Origin: JAXLQL01 sp046331625
GTDB lineage: Bacteria; Acidobacteriota; Terriglobia; Bryobacterales; Bryobacteraceae
NCBI GenBank assembly: GCA_046331625.1
Contig: JAXLQL010000010.1
Location: 62,001 to 126,000, forward strand
DNA: 64,000 bases
Direction: 5' to 3'
Both the position numbers and the translations under genes were made by a program. The notes under the pieces were generated by a model. The model saw only the letters and a list, made by a program, of their open reading frames with translations. It was not told the DNA's origin and did no database searches. Shown here in pieces: positions 52,527-62,737 of the stretch; the first letter of the stretch is position 1; the number at the start of each line of letters is the position of its first letter.

Positions 52527-53219
52527 TCACTGCGCGAAGTCGATGCGGATCTCGTCGAGCAGCACGTAGCCATCGGGAAGACGCCGTTGCCACACCGGGT
52601 AGTCGCGGCCGGCGCGCACCTCGTGCGGCCGAGCCACCGGCAGCATCGCAGCCACGTCGAGCGGAAACAGAATCAGCATGATGTTCGAGTTCACATCGCG
52701 CAGCACTTTGCCGAGATCGCGCACGCCGTACATCGCCGTACGGTCATGGCGCGACCCGAGCGCCGTCCACTGCGCGGGGTCGGGGCGGAGATGCAGTGTC
52801 TGTTCGCTCCATCCGCTGGTGACGTGCAGCGGCTGACTTGTCAACGCCCATCCGGAGACCACGCCATCCACGCCCGCTTGGCAAAGCAGCACCATGCTTG
52901 CGCCACGCGCATCGAGCTCACCACGAGAACGGATCGTGATGCGGGCGTCAGTAAAGTCGGTGCCGCAGCCGCTGTCGATGAAACGATTCCGGCCGCCCGC
53001 ATCCATTACCGCTTCACCCAGCGTAGAAGCCTTCGTCGGCAAGCAGAAGAGCATGTGCAAGTAGCCGGCGCCGGGAGGCGCGTGATTGTAGTCGATCCAC
53101 CAGGGGCTGTGCGAAATCGCCGATCCGTCACGCACCAAGAGCCGCCCGGGTCCTTGGAAATTGTCGATCCAGCCGTGCCATCCGCCCGGACCGTCGTCGA
53201 AACCTTCTTTGTATGTCAT
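52527..53219 (-). CDS. Uncharacterised protein, probably carbohydrate-binding
   Basis: 230 residues from ATG 53219 (MTYKEGFDDGPGGWHGWIDN), whose ATG overlaps the sialidase stop (ATGA). No signal peptide. Contents GPGRLLVRDGSAISHSPWWI, FTDARITIRSRGELDARGAS and GYVLLDEIRIDF suggest a beta-sandwich domain of the lectin or CBM type. I do not recognise a named family. The context (sialidase-like, glycosidase-like and Gfo/Idh/MocA genes) points to sugar recognition or processing. Confidence 0.65.
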   Translation of the reverse strand: MTYKEGFDDGPGGWHGWIDNFQGPGRLLVRDGSAISHSPWWIDYNHAPPGAGYLHMLFCLPTKASTLGEAVMDAGGRNRFIDSGCGTDFTDARITIRSRGELDARGASMVLLCQAGVDGVVSGWALTSQPLHVTSGWSEQTLHLRPDPAQWTALGSRHDRTAMYGVRDLGKVLRDVNSNIMLILFPLDVAAMLPVARPHEVRAGRDYPVWQRRLPDGYVLLDEIRIDFAQ

Positions 53220-54319
53220 CGTCCCCGTTCGTAGAGCCAGTCGAGATCGAAGTGCGTGATCACTGACCGGCTCAGTCTCGGCAATCCCGATCCGCCCGCG
53301 TTGTATCCGAGCAGCACTCTGCCGCCCACGAACTCCATTGCCGTGTAGCAATACCATCCCTCCGGATCTTTCATGATATTCTTCGCCTTCTCCCACGTCT
53401 TGCCCTCGTCGCGCGAAATCGCCACGGTGAGCGGAGTGCGCTTGCGATTGCGGATCGAGTCGTCGACATGCGAGTGATCGTTCCAAACAGCCAGCAAGTC
53501 TCCTGTTTCGGGAATTCGCTCGATCGTCGCCGGTGAAAGCGGCGAAAGCAAGCTCGATGCTTCGGGCACAGTCCAGGTCTCGCCGCCATCTCGCGAGAAC
53601 GAGAAATACTGGCTGCCCATCCCAGTGCGCAGGTACATCAACAAGCGCCCGTCTTTGAGCTCAATCACGCCTGGTTCCTGCAATCCGGCCGGATGCGGCG
53701 AAGGATTCTCCACGATGCCTTTGCTCCGCCGCCAGGTTTTTCCCTTGTCGTCAGAGAGGTAACACATCGCCACGCCGCGGCCGTTGAACTTGGTGGGATC
53801 GTTCGTTTCGTTCTTGTGCAGCGCCACTGGCAGCACGATGCGTCCCGACTTCAGTTGATAGGCACGATCGTTGTTGAGCACGTAGTATCCGGTCTCGCGA
53901 ATGCACAGCCGCGGCTTGCTCCAACTCTTGCCCTCGTTCTTCGAGATCCGCATCCAAGGCCGGCAATCGAGCATCGAGTTCTTGCGCGCGTAGAAGAGCG
54001 CGATCTCGCCGGACGCCAAGCGGAGAAAGCTCACCGACATCACGTTCATGCCACCTTCGTTCGCTATCAGCACCTTGTCATCGGCGGACCACGTCGCGCC
54101 ACCGTCATTGGATGTGCGAAGCGCGATGTGCGCCGTGGCGTGATCCTCGGTTCCACCGGTGAACTTGGTGTAGGCGAAGAGAATCCGCTTGTCCTTCAAC
54201 TGGACGAAGTCGCCTTCGGTGTTGCGAGGATTGCCGGGTCCTGGTGGCAGCAAGTTGATCGTCACCGGCTCGGCGGCATAAAGCGCGCAGGCGCAAAGTA
54301 GCAAGAGTCGCATATTCAT
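53216..54319 (-). CDS. Secreted sialidase-like (BNR-repeat) protein
   Basis: 367 residues from ATG 54319 (MNMRLLLLCACALYAAEPVT, a signal peptide). Sialidase-type six-bladed propeller with Asp boxes: SNDGGATWSADDK, SKNEGKSWSKPRL, SDDKGKTWRRSKG, SRDGGETWTVPEA and SRDEGKTWEKAKN. The family includes sialidases but also other glycosidases, so the substrate is open. Overlaps its upstream neighbour by four bases and the downstream gene by four. Confidence 0.88.
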   Translation of the reverse strand: MNMRLLLLCACALYAAEPVTINLLPPGPGNPRNTEGDFVQLKDKRILFAYTKFTGGTEDHATAHIALRTSNDGGATWSADDKVLIANEGGMNVMSVSFLRLASGEIALFYARKNSMLDCRPWMRISKNEGKSWSKPRLCIRETGYYVLNNDRAYQLKSGRIVLPVALHKNETNDPTKFNGRGVAMCYLSDDKGKTWRRSKGIVENPSPHPAGLQEPGVIELKDGRLLMYLRTGMGSQYFSFSRDGGETWTVPEASSLLSPLSPATIERIPETGDLLAVWNDHSHVDDSIRNRKRTPLTVAISRDEGKTWEKAKNIMKDPEGWYCYTAMEFVGGRVLLGYNAGGSGLPRLSRSVITHFDLDWLYERGR

Positions 54320-55788
54320 CTCTCCGAAAACCGAAACGAGTACAAGTCCGCGTCGCGCACTTCGAAGCGCAACCGTACCGGCTTCCCCGCGAGCGCGCTC
54401 ACATCCGGCGACTTCCACTCCACCACCTGATCGAGCGAATCTCCGTAGAGCTCCGCGTTGTCGGCCAGGGTGAATCCCGGGATCGGCCGCCCGGTGGCAT
54501 CCTGAATCTCCACGCGAACGCTACCCGCCGCCGATGTCGAATAGTTGATCGCGAGCCTGCGCCCTTCGAAAGTCAGCGGCTTGGTCACCACCTCGCCACC
54601 CGTCAGCGGAGCGGTCACCGATACGAAGCCATCCACGCGAATCGTGTAGCGGCGCAAGTAGGCACGCCGTTCCTGCATCGTGCTTTCGGTGACGTACATG
54701 GAAATCTCCGGAGGAGCATCGGCGAGGTGCGACGCCGTTTCCACCAAACCCCAGTTCTGATACGTGTCGCCGTAGAACCACGCGTCCGTTTTGCGCAGTC
54801 CAGGACGAATGAATGACTCGGGCCACACCTCGAACGTGCGCGCGTCACGACTCGACATGAACATCCCGTCGGTCACGGCCGTGCCTTCGCGTTTCGACTT
54901 GGCTCCGCGAATGCGCCGGTACTCGTAGCGCGGCAGCGATTCGGCGGCCTTGGTCCAGCCGCGATCCGTGTAGCGCGTGGGGAAGCCGAGGAACAGGTGC
55001 GGCGCGCGATAGTAGAGGATGATCTGGTTCGTGTAGAGCTCACTGACACGGCCGGGCGCGTAGTCGAGGAAGACGGGATCGGTCCAGGTGACGAAGTCCT
55101 TCGACACTCCCGTGCGGATGTCGCGGCCATCGCGCGAGTCGCGATGATACTCGCGGTACTCGCCGCGCAGCGAGTCCCAGAACGCGAGATTCTGCGAGTC
55201 GAACTTGCCCAGCGTGATTACGGGCTTGTCGCTGATCATGGTCCAGTGAATGGCGTCGGGTGAGCGGAAGACGAACAGGCCCTTGCCCGCCGTGTTCTCG
55301 CCGTAGCCGATCGCTTTGTACTTTGCGTCCGGAGCCGCGGCCGGGTTGGCGTCGCGAAAGGGTGTGAAGTTGTGGCGGCCTACGCCGTCCCAAACGATGT
55401 TGTTCTGCTTCGATCCGTTGAACTCGAACAAGCCGAGGTTCGGGCGCGTCCAGTGGATGCCGTCTTTGCTTTCGGCGTAGCAGTTCACTTCGCGATGCGA
55501 CTCGGTGTAGCCGTTCTTGTCGTAGTCGACATTGGCGCCGCGATAGTACATGCGGTAGAGATCCCCGTCGCGGAAGACGGTCACGTAGTTGACCGCGTTG
55601 CCTTCCCACGGCTTGTCCATCTCGAGCGAGACCTCGCGCGGCTCGGGATGATGGAGCTGCCGCCGCGCGTCGCCGCTTACGCGATCGAGCAGAGCGGAGT
55701 CAGTGAAAAGCTCGAGTCGCGTGCCGATTGCGACGGGGTCCGCGGCCAGGGCAGGGAGCAGAAACGCCAGAGCCGGGTAGTAGCGCAT
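54316..55788 (-). CDS. Secreted five-bladed propeller glycosidase-like protein
   Basis: 490 residues from ATG 55788 (MRYYPALAFLLPALAADP, a signal peptide). Blades resemble the GH32/GH43/GH62/GH68 superfamily: VTVFRDGDLYRMYYRGANVD, YAESKDGIHWTRPNLGLFEF, VFRSPDAIHWTMISDK. The C-terminal 110 residues form a beta-sandwich (VRVEIQDATGRPIPGFTLAD). First gene of the four-gene run; the gene order suggests joint action on one glycan. Whether it is catalytic cannot be decided. Confidence 0.78.
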   Translation of the reverse strand: MRYYPALAFLLPALAADPVAIGTRLELFTDSALLDRVSGDARRQLHHPEPREVSLEMDKPWEGNAVNYVTVFRDGDLYRMYYRGANVDYDKNGYTESHREVNCYAESKDGIHWTRPNLGLFEFNGSKQNNIVWDGVGRHNFTPFRDANPAAAPDAKYKAIGYGENTAGKGLFVFRSPDAIHWTMISDKPVITLGKFDSQNLAFWDSLRGEYREYHRDSRDGRDIRTGVSKDFVTWTDPVFLDYAPGRVSELYTNQIILYYRAPHLFLGFPTRYTDRGWTKAAESLPRYEYRRIRGAKSKREGTAVTDGMFMSSRDARTFEVWPESFIRPGLRKTDAWFYGDTYQNWGLVETASHLADAPPEISMYVTESTMQERRAYLRRYTIRVDGFVSVTAPLTGGEVVTKPLTFEGRRLAINYSTSAAGSVRVEIQDATGRPIPGFTLADNAELYGDSLDQVVEWKSPDVSALAGKPVRLRFEVRDADLYSFRFSER

Positions 55789-55917
55789 AGACTCGACATT
55801 GTATTGCGATTCCCCGCTCCATGGGAAGACCCACTCCCCTGTCACTGGGCGAAAATCGCTTTGTCATTGCGCTTTCACTTTGCCCTGGTACGGTCAACGT
55901 TGTTTGAAAGGAGCCTC

Positions 55918-57087
55918 TTGACGAACCGTACTTTTGCATACCTTCTCCTAATGGCCGCGATGCCGGCGCTTTCGCAGAACGCGAGATGGAAGACGCTGGA
56001 TGGGAAGCAGCCGCTAGTTATCGGTCATCGTGGCGCGGCCGGATATCTGCCAGACCACACGCTGGAAGGCTACCGCCGCGCCATTGACTTGGGAGCCGAT
56101 TTCGTCGAGCCCGACTTGGTCTCCACCAAGGACGGAGTCCTGATTGCCCGCCACGAGCCGATACTCGACGGCACCACTGACGTCGCTACGCGCCCACAGT
56201 TCGCCAGCCGCAAAACGACGCGGAAGTTGGACGGCGACACCGTCACTGGATTCTGGGCGTGCGACTTCACTCTCGAGGAAATCAAGCAGATGCGTGCGAT
56301 CCAGCCCCGCGCGGATCGCACTCCGCAATTCAATGGCCTCTACACCATACCGACTCTCGAAGAGATCATCGAGATGGTGCAGCGTGAGAGCGTGGCCCGC
56401 AATCGCTCGATCGGCATCTATCCCGAGACCAAGCACCCCACCTTCCACTTCGCGATGGGCTTGCCACTCGAAGAGCCGCTGCTGCGTATCCTTTCCAAGT
56501 ACGGACTCACGCAAAAGACTTCGCCAGTGATCATCCAGTCATTCGAGGTGGCCAATCTTCGCTACTTGCGCTCGCGGACCAGCGTCCGCATCGTCCAACT
56601 CATCGATGCCGACGACGTGGCTCTCGATGGCGCGCTCACCTTCGCCGCTCCCTACGACAAGCCGTTCGACTACGCCCTGCTCGGCGATCCGCGTGGCTTC
56701 GGAGACTTGGTGAAGCCGGTCAACCTCGCCGAGATCGCCAAGTATGCTGACGGCATCGGGCCCTGGAAGCGTTACATCGTGAGCGTCCGCGGTATCGACG
56801 CCAACGGCGACAAGAAGGCCGATGACATCAACGGCGACGGCGCCGTGAACGATGCCGACAAACCGGCTACGCCAGCCACAGATCTGATCGATCAGGCTCA
56901 CAAAGCAGGCCTGTTCGTCCATGCATACACGTTCCGGAACGAGAAGAGTACCCTTTCGGCGGCATACAACGGCAACCCGGTGAACGAATACATCCAGTTC
57001 TTCCTACTCGGCGTGGATGGCGTGTTCTCGGACTTTTCCGACACCGCCGTGGAAGGCCGGCGCGAAGCCGAGCGGCTGTTGCGCTAA
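55918..57087 (+). CDS. Secreted glycerophosphodiester phosphodiesterase
   Basis: 389 residues from TTG 55918, placed five bases after AAAGGAG; the frame is open further upstream but lies antisense to another gene. Signal peptide TNRTFAYLLLMAAMPALSQ. GDPD TIM barrel: VIGHRGAAGYLPDHTLEGYR, GADFVEPDLVSTKDGVLIAR (catalytic His, Glu, Asp), and VIIQSFEVANLRYL. Near residue 300 there is an acidic calcium-loop-like insert (DANGDKKADDINGDGAVNDA), reminiscent of a dockerin or EF-hand loop. Releases glycerol-3-phosphate from phospholipid remnants. Confidence 0.92.
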   Translation: MTNRTFAYLLLMAAMPALSQNARWKTLDGKQPLVIGHRGAAGYLPDHTLEGYRRAIDLGADFVEPDLVSTKDGVLIARHEPILDGTTDVATRPQFASRKTTRKLDGDTVTGFWACDFTLEEIKQMRAIQPRADRTPQFNGLYTIPTLEEIIEMVQRESVARNRSIGIYPETKHPTFHFAMGLPLEEPLLRILSKYGLTQKTSPVIIQSFEVANLRYLRSRTSVRIVQLIDADDVALDGALTFAAPYDKPFDYALLGDPRGFGDLVKPVNLAEIAKYADGIGPWKRYIVSVRGIDANGDKKADDINGDGAVNDADKPATPATDLIDQAHKAGLFVHAYTFRNEKSTLSAAYNGNPVNEYIQFFLLGVDGVFSDFSDTAVEGRREAERLLR

Positions 57088-57095
57088 CCAGCGGC

Positions 57096-59132
57096 TCAGT
57101 GGACGACGAGCGCTTCAGGAACGCCCATGGCGCGATAGAACCGGGCGGTCCATTCGAACTCGCGGCGCAGAACATCAGTCGGCGTTTTTGTTTCGGTCAG
57201 GGAAAGCCGCGGCAGCGGCATGAAGTAGGCGTTCTTCTCGTCATTTGCCGAGACAGGGACTCCGGCGCCGAGGATCTCCACTTTCCTTGGAGCAACCAGC
57301 GCCGCCAGTTGCGGCGTGTCGCCCCACGAGAGAATGCGCGGCACATCGGCGTAGACATGAAGGAGCCCGGATTTGGCTTCCTGGCGATACGAGGCGGAGT
57401 CGAGGGTGATGGCGATGCCCTTGATGCGTTCATCGAGTGCGGCGGCGTACAGAACGGCTTTGCCGAACGCGCCGTGTCCGCGGACCCAGACTTCGGCCCG
57501 CGGATTGCGTTCCAGCATCCACGTCACGGTTTTCGAGATGTCCTCGGACCACTGCGTCACCGGCGGCCTCCCCATGAAGTTCGCCCAGTTTGAAGTACGC
57601 GTGCCGCCCCACTCGACTTCGCCGGTGCCGCGGGGATCGATGGCCAGCACAGTATCGCCATCGCCGAGCTTCTCCGCCAATCGCGTTCGTTCCACCTGGA
57701 TCCACACGCGGGCTGACTTCTTCGAAAACCTCCGCACGAACACCGCCGGAACGAGCAACCCCGGCTCCATCTCGAAAATCAGCCGTTCGCCCGCTCCGTG
57801 CGCACTCGCAACCTTCACTTTCGCCGCGATCTCCCGCGGGCCCAACAACTGCAGCAAGCTCGCTCGAGCCTCGCGCTGCCACTTCCGCGCCTCATCCGCG
57901 TTCGCCGGCACTGGAAACTCCTGCGCCGTCTCCGCCACCCATCGCTCCGCCAGCGCCGGAATCGACAAGCTGTCCTCTTTGAGACCCGCCTTGAAGTAGT
58001 CCTTCGCTTCCACCTCATACGCGAGCTCCTGTTCGCCGCTCGGCATCTTTCCCGCGAAGAAGAACCGGTTCAACCACGCGTAGAGCATCGCGCGCTTGTC
58101 CGCCTGATATCCATGCCCCGTCGCCGATTCGCGAAACTGGATCAAGTCCGGCTTTCCATAGAGCCGATACACCTCGCGCGCGTATTCGATCGACAGCTTC
58201 GCATCCGGCAGCGAGAACTCCGCCAGCTCCGGCGTGCCGTTGATCGCAAGCAGCGGCCGTGGCGCAGCCAGCGCATACAGCGTCCCGATGTCGGCGATCG
58301 CACGCATCCCCGGCGGGCGTTGGTGCCAATCATAGTTGGTGTCGTCCTTGATCCACTGTTCCATCGCGCCCGCCGACGACACAGGAATCGACAGGGCGAT
58401 GCGATCATCGAGCGCCGCGGCCCAGTACGTCGAGTTCCCTCCACCCGATTCGCCCGTGAACGCGATGCGCGAGAAATCCACATCGTGCCGCGAGCGCAGA
58501 TAATCCACGGCGCGGATCGCATCGAGCACTTCGACGCCAGTTGGAGTGCGCGACGTGTAGGAAAAGCGCGAGTCGAGATGGTCGCGATAGTTGCCGGACT
58601 TCGACGCACACGGATCGAAGCGGCTCCGCTCGAACGTGCCGAAGTAGTCGTATGTCATCACGATCATGCCACGCCGCACCAGGTTGAACGCGCGCTGCTG
58701 CATGTAATCGGCGCCTTTGCTCTCGCAGTAGGTGTGGCCGCTGACGCTGATCACGGCGGGCGCGGTGCGCTCGATGTCGTTCGGAACCCAGATCACCGCC
58801 GGTACCCACATGCCCGGAAAGCTCTCGTAGTTGATCTTTTCGAGCTTGTAGCCGTCGCGTTCGAGAAGACCCGTTTGAATGAAGCGCAGCTTGCGGTTGA
58901 AGACGATGTCGTCGATGCCGAGCAACCGCAGTAATTCCGCGCGAATCGAGGTTCGGTAGCTCTCCCACTCGGCGATCGTCTTGAAACGCGGAAGCGGAGG
59001 AATGTTTGCATCCACGAATGCGCGCATCTGCGTCTTTCTCACCGGCTCGGGCAGAATCGGGTCCGTGATCCAAGAGGGAACCGTCTGCCCGCAGGCAGCC
59101 ACAACCAGCACCCAAAGCGCGACGATCCGCAT
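57096..59132 (-). CDS. Secreted double alpha/beta-hydrolase (acetyl xylan esterase/dienelactone hydrolase-like)
   Basis: 678 residues from ATG 59132 (MRIVALWVLVVAACGQ, a short signal peptide). The frame runs on upstream to 60737, but that part is antisense to two clear genes. The first hydrolase half contains PAVISVSGHTYCESKGADYM and the nucleophile elbow FTGESGGGNSTYWAAAL; the His is probably in ATGHGYQADK. The C-terminal half (VLAIDPRGTGEVEWGGTRTS, VWVRGHGAFGKAVLYAAALD) is a second hydrolase-like domain with GHGAFG at the elbow position, so the nucleophile appears lost. Likely deacetylates a plant or microbial polysaccharide. Confidence 0.82.
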   Translation of the reverse strand: MRIVALWVLVVAACGQTVPSWITDPILPEPVRKTQMRAFVDANIPPLPRFKTIAEWESYRTSIRAELLRLLGIDDIVFNRKLRFIQTGLLERDGYKLEKINYESFPGMWVPAVIWVPNDIERTAPAVISVSGHTYCESKGADYMQQRAFNLVRRGMIVMTYDYFGTFERSRFDPCASKSGNYRDHLDSRFSYTSRTPTGVEVLDAIRAVDYLRSRHDVDFSRIAFTGESGGGNSTYWAAALDDRIALSIPVSSAGAMEQWIKDDTNYDWHQRPPGMRAIADIGTLYALAAPRPLLAINGTPELAEFSLPDAKLSIEYAREVYRLYGKPDLIQFRESATGHGYQADKRAMLYAWLNRFFFAGKMPSGEQELAYEVEAKDYFKAGLKEDSLSIPALAERWVAETAQEFPVPANADEARKWQREARASLLQLLGPREIAAKVKVASAHGAGERLIFEMEPGLLVPAVFVRRFSKKSARVWIQVERTRLAEKLGDGDTVLAIDPRGTGEVEWGGTRTSNWANFMGRPPVTQWSEDISKTVTWMLERNPRAEVWVRGHGAFGKAVLYAAALDERIKGIAITLDSASYRQEAKSGLLHVYADVPRILSWGDTPQLAALVAPRKVEILGAGVPVSANDEKNAYFMPLPRLSLTETKTPTDVLRREFEWTARFYRAMGVPEALVVH

Positions 59133-59186
59133 CAAATAGCGATGGTATCGAATCCACTCGCGGCGCTGCCTGCGTATACTCACTGA

Positions 59187-60173
59187 ATGCGACGCAGAGA
59201 AATCATCGGATCTATCGCGGCGAGTGCGCTGGCCGGCTGCGCGACGCAGCCGCAGCGAGCTCCGTCGAGCGAGTTGAAGCTGCCGAGCGACGGCACCGTG
59301 CGAACGGGCGGTGCGCGCATGATCCCGATCCCGGGCGGCTACCGCGTCTGGACCAAGAAGGTGGGCGATGCGCCAATCAAGGTCCTGCTGTTGCACGGCG
59401 GCCCCGGCGGCGATCACACCTACTTCGAGTGCTTCGAAGACTTCTTGCCGCAGAACGGCGTCGAGTTCTACTACTACGATCAGCTCGACTCCACCAACTC
59501 CGATAAGCCCGGTGACCCGAAGCTCTGGACCATCGAGCGCTTCCGCGATGAAGTGGAGGCCGTGCGCGCGGGGCTCGGGCTCGAGCAGTTCTACCTGCTC
59601 GGACATTCGTGGGGCGGCATGCTGGCCATCGAGTACGCGCTCGCCTACCCGAAACATTTGAAGGGACTCGTGATTTCGAACATGGTGGCCGGTATTCAGG
59701 CGTACGAGAAGCACACGGCCGCGCTCCGTGCCGCACTGCCGAAGGAAACGATCGCAATCCTCGACAAGTACGAAAAGGCGGGCAAGTACGAAGCGCCGGA
59801 ATACCAGAAGGCGATGTTCGAGCAAGTCTACACGCGGCATCTGTGCCGGCTCCAACCGTGGCCGGAACCGGTGGAGCGCGCGTTTCGAAATCTCAACCCG
59901 AAAATCTACGGATACCTCCAGGGTCCGAACGAGTTCGTGGTCACTGGCAAGATGAAAGGCTGGGAGCGATGGGCCGACCTTCCGAAGATTCAGACTCGCA
60001 CGCTCGTGATCGGCGCACAATACGACGAAATGGATCCGGACGACATGCGCAAGGTCGCCTCCGCCATCCCCAACGCTAAAGCGTGGATCAGCGAGAAAGG
60101 CAGCCACATGGCCATGTGGGATGACCAAGTGCCGTACTTTCGAGCGCTGCTCGAGTTCCTGAAACAGGCGTAG
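59187..60173 (+). CDS. Proline iminopeptidase-like lipoprotein (alpha/beta hydrolase, peptidase S33)
   Basis: 328 residues. Lipoprotein leader MRRREIIGSIAASALAGCAT with lipobox LAGC. VLLLHGGPGGDHTYFECFED (the HGGPG oxyanion motif), nucleophile GHSWGGMLAIEYALAYP, and catalytic His in EKGSHMAMWD. The family removes N-terminal proline or hydrolyses related amides. 43 bases before the DUF1549 gene; no evident link. Confidence 0.9.
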   Translation: MRRREIIGSIAASALAGCATQPQRAPSSELKLPSDGTVRTGGARMIPIPGGYRVWTKKVGDAPIKVLLLHGGPGGDHTYFECFEDFLPQNGVEFYYYDQLDSTNSDKPGDPKLWTIERFRDEVEAVRAGLGLEQFYLLGHSWGGMLAIEYALAYPKHLKGLVISNMVAGIQAYEKHTAALRAALPKETIAILDKYEKAGKYEAPEYQKAMFEQVYTRHLCRLQPWPEPVERAFRNLNPKIYGYLQGPNEFVVTGKMKGWERWADLPKIQTRTLVIGAQYDEMDPDDMRKVASAIPNAKAWISEKGSHMAMWDDQVPYFRALLEFLKQA

Positions 60174-60216
60174 CGTTTGCATTCCATCTCGCCGGTGAAA
60201 TAAACTCGCGGCTGAG

Positions 60217-62733
60217 ATGTCCCGAGTTCTTTGGATGGCGCTACCGCTGTCGTTGTGCGCCGCCGACTTCGCCCGCGATGTGCAACCAGTGCTTCGTGCG
60301 CGATGCATCGGATGCCACGGAGCGGCACAGCAGATGAGCGGGCTCCGGCTCGACCGCGGCGCCGATGCGCTTCGCGGCGGGTATTCGGGCGCTGTGATTC
60401 GCCCCGGTTCGAGCAGCGAAAGCAAGCTGATGCGGCTCATCACCACGGGCATCGCCGCCGGCGACCGCATGCTGAAGATGCCGCCACAAGGCGCTCCGCT
60501 CAACGAAAAGGAAGTAGCGGCGATTCGCGAATGGATCGACGAAGGCGCGCGGTTCCCGGTCGAAATCGCAACCGCCGGCAAAGCGCGTCCGAAGCCGTGG
60601 TCATTCGCGCCGCTGCAGCGACCCGCGCTTCCCCTGGTGCGTGGCGTGGCCTGGAACGGCAACCCGATCGACGCCTTCGTGCTCGCGCGGCTCGAACGCG
60701 AGAACATCGCACCATCGCCCGAAGCTGCGCGCCACACGCTCGTGCGCCGTCTCTATCTCGACCTCACCGGGCTTTTGCCTTCGCCCGAAGAGTCCGCCGC
60801 CTTCCTCGCCGACACGCGACCCGATGCCTATGAGCGCCTCGTCGAGAAGCTCCTCGAGTCGCCGCACTACGGCGAGAAGTGGTCGCGCCATTGGCTCGAC
60901 CTCGCCCGCTATGCCGATAGCGAAGGCGGCGTGCAGGATTATCCGCGCCCGTTCGCATGGCGCTATCGCGATTGGGTGATCGACGCGTTCAATCGCGACC
61001 TCCCATTTGACCGATTCGTCGTCGAACAAATGGCCGGAGATTTGTTTCCGGGCGCCACGCTCGATCAGCGCATCGCCACTGGCTTCCTCCGCCAGACCGT
61101 CACCAGCCGCGAAGGCGGAATCGACCTGGCGCGACTCCGCTTCGACCAACTCATTGACCGCACCAACACCGCCGGAACCGTCTTCTTCGGCCTCACCGTG
61201 GGGTGCGCACAGTGCCACGATCACAAGTACGATCCCATCACGCAAAAGGACTACTATCGCCTGCTCGCCTTCTTCGAGAACACCGCCGAGTTCGACGAGG
61301 AAGCGCCACTCCCCGGTGAACTCGGCGTGTATCGCAGCTACGTCACCGAATATCGCCGCGAGCGCCAGAAGCTGATCGACGAGTACAAGATCATGCCGTT
61401 CGAAACCGACTGGGAGACGAACCTGCGTGACGCCGCGGCCAATCCCGGCAAGCGCCCCAACTGGGATGTCGGTTATGACGCGCTGACGAAGATGGTCGAC
61501 TATGCGCACCGCATCCTGCACACGCCCGCCGAAAAGAGAACCGTTCGCGAGCAGGACGCCATTGTCGATCACTTCGCAAAGTACGCGAGCAAAGCGCTGC
61601 TGGCGAAGGGCGCCGAAGACCTGAAGCTGAAAGACCTCGACACCAAGCTGCAAGCGCTCCATAAGAAATATCCCGATCTGAGCACTGTGATGATCGTGAA
61701 AGAAGACGAGCAGCGCGCACCCACGCACGTGCATTTGCGCGGCAGTTTCAAGGATCTTGGTGTCGAAGTCACGCCGGGCGCGCCCGAGTCGCTCGTGCCG
61801 ACGGGCCAGATCGGCGATCGCCTCGCCCTCGCGCGCTGGATCGTCTCGAACGAGAATCCGCTCACTGCTCGCGTCACGGCGAATCGCCTGTGGCAGGAGT
61901 TGTTCGGCCGCGGCCTGGCGCGCACCTCAGAGGACCTCGGCTCGCAAGGCGAGAAACCTTCGCACCCGGAACTGCTCGATTGGCTCGCCAGCGAGTTCCG
62001 CGAGCGTGGCTGGAGCGTGAAGCACATGGTCCGGCTGATGGTGAACTCCGATGCCTACAAGCGCTCCTCCGATGCGCGGCCTGATCTGGTTACGCGCGAT
62101 CCGGCGAACGTGCTGCTCGCCCGCCAGTCGCGCTTCCGCCTCCCCGCCGAGTTGATTCGCGACGCGGCGTTGCGCTCGGGTGGGATCTTGATGGAAACCG
62201 CCGGTGGCGAGAGCGTGCGTCCGCCGCAGCCCGAAGGCGTCGCGGACCTTCAATACAGCATGAAGTGGGAAGAGACCGCGGGACGCGCTCGCTACCGTCG
62301 CGGCCTCTACATCCAGATCCAGCGGACCGCCACGTATCCGTTGCTGATGAATTTCGACGCGCCCGATCGCGTTACCTCGTGCACTCGGCGCGAGACATCG
62401 AACACGCCGCTGCAACCGCTGAACCTCATGAATGATCCGGTATTCGCGGAAGCCGCGCAGGCGCTCGCCGCGCGCGTGATCAAAGAAGCTCCGGAAGCCT
62501 CGCGGGCCGATCGCGCGTTCGAGATCTGCTACTCGCGCAGGCCCAGCGCGAAAGAGCGCGACCTGCTGCTCAGCCATCTCGCACGCAGGCGCGAGTTGGC
62601 GCGCACGAATCCGAAAGCCGCCGAAGCAATGCCCACCGGAGACTTGCCCGGCGTCGATCCGGTGGAGGCGCTGGCGTGGTTCGGCGCCAGCCGTGCACTG
62701 CTCAACTCCGACGAATTCCTCACCCGCGAGTAG
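60217..62733 (+). CDS. Planctomycete-type cytochrome c / DUF1549 / DUF1553 protein
   Basis: 838 residues with a signal peptide (MSRVLWMALPLSLCA). A cytochrome-c heme motif CIGCH (C30, C33, H34) is followed by the DUF1549 domain (LYLDLTGLLPSPEESAAFLA, HYGEKWSRHWLDLARYADSE) and, after a linker with a helical segment, the DUF1553 domain (LARWIVSNENPLTARVTANR, DLGSQGEKPSHPELLDWLAS). The next gene is DUF1501, the usual partner. The pair is known as PSD1/PSCyt1/PSCyt2 in planctomycetes and is also frequent in acidobacteria; substrate unknown. Confidence 0.93.
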   Translation: MSRVLWMALPLSLCAADFARDVQPVLRARCIGCHGAAQQMSGLRLDRGADALRGGYSGAVIRPGSSSESKLMRLITTGIAAGDRMLKMPPQGAPLNEKEVAAIREWIDEGARFPVEIATAGKARPKPWSFAPLQRPALPLVRGVAWNGNPIDAFVLARLERENIAPSPEAARHTLVRRLYLDLTGLLPSPEESAAFLADTRPDAYERLVEKLLESPHYGEKWSRHWLDLARYADSEGGVQDYPRPFAWRYRDWVIDAFNRDLPFDRFVVEQMAGDLFPGATLDQRIATGFLRQTVTSREGGIDLARLRFDQLIDRTNTAGTVFFGLTVGCAQCHDHKYDPITQKDYYRLLAFFENTAEFDEEAPLPGELGVYRSYVTEYRRERQKLIDEYKIMPFETDWETNLRDAAANPGKRPNWDVGYDALTKMVDYAHRILHTPAEKRTVREQDAIVDHFAKYASKALLAKGAEDLKLKDLDTKLQALHKKYPDLSTVMIVKEDEQRAPTHVHLRGSFKDLGVEVTPGAPESLVPTGQIGDRLALARWIVSNENPLTARVTANRLWQELFGRGLARTSEDLGSQGEKPSHPELLDWLASEFRERGWSVKHMVRLMVNSDAYKRSSDARPDLVTRDPANVLLARQSRFRLPAELIRDAALRSGGILMETAGGESVRPPQPEGVADLQYSMKWEETAGRARYRRGLYIQIQRTATYPLLMNFDAPDRVTSCTRRETSNTPLQPLNLMNDPVFAEAAQALAARVIKEAPEASRADRAFEICYSRRPSAKERDLLLSHLARRRELARTNPKAAEAMPTGDLPGVDPVEALAWFGASRALLNSDEFLTRE

Positions 62734-62737
62734 AACC

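Noticed and set aside
59133..60737. A 535-codon N-terminal extension of the double hydrolase gene
   Set aside because: It lies antisense to the proline iminopeptidase and DUF1549 genes and has shadow composition; a signal peptide begins properly at 59132.
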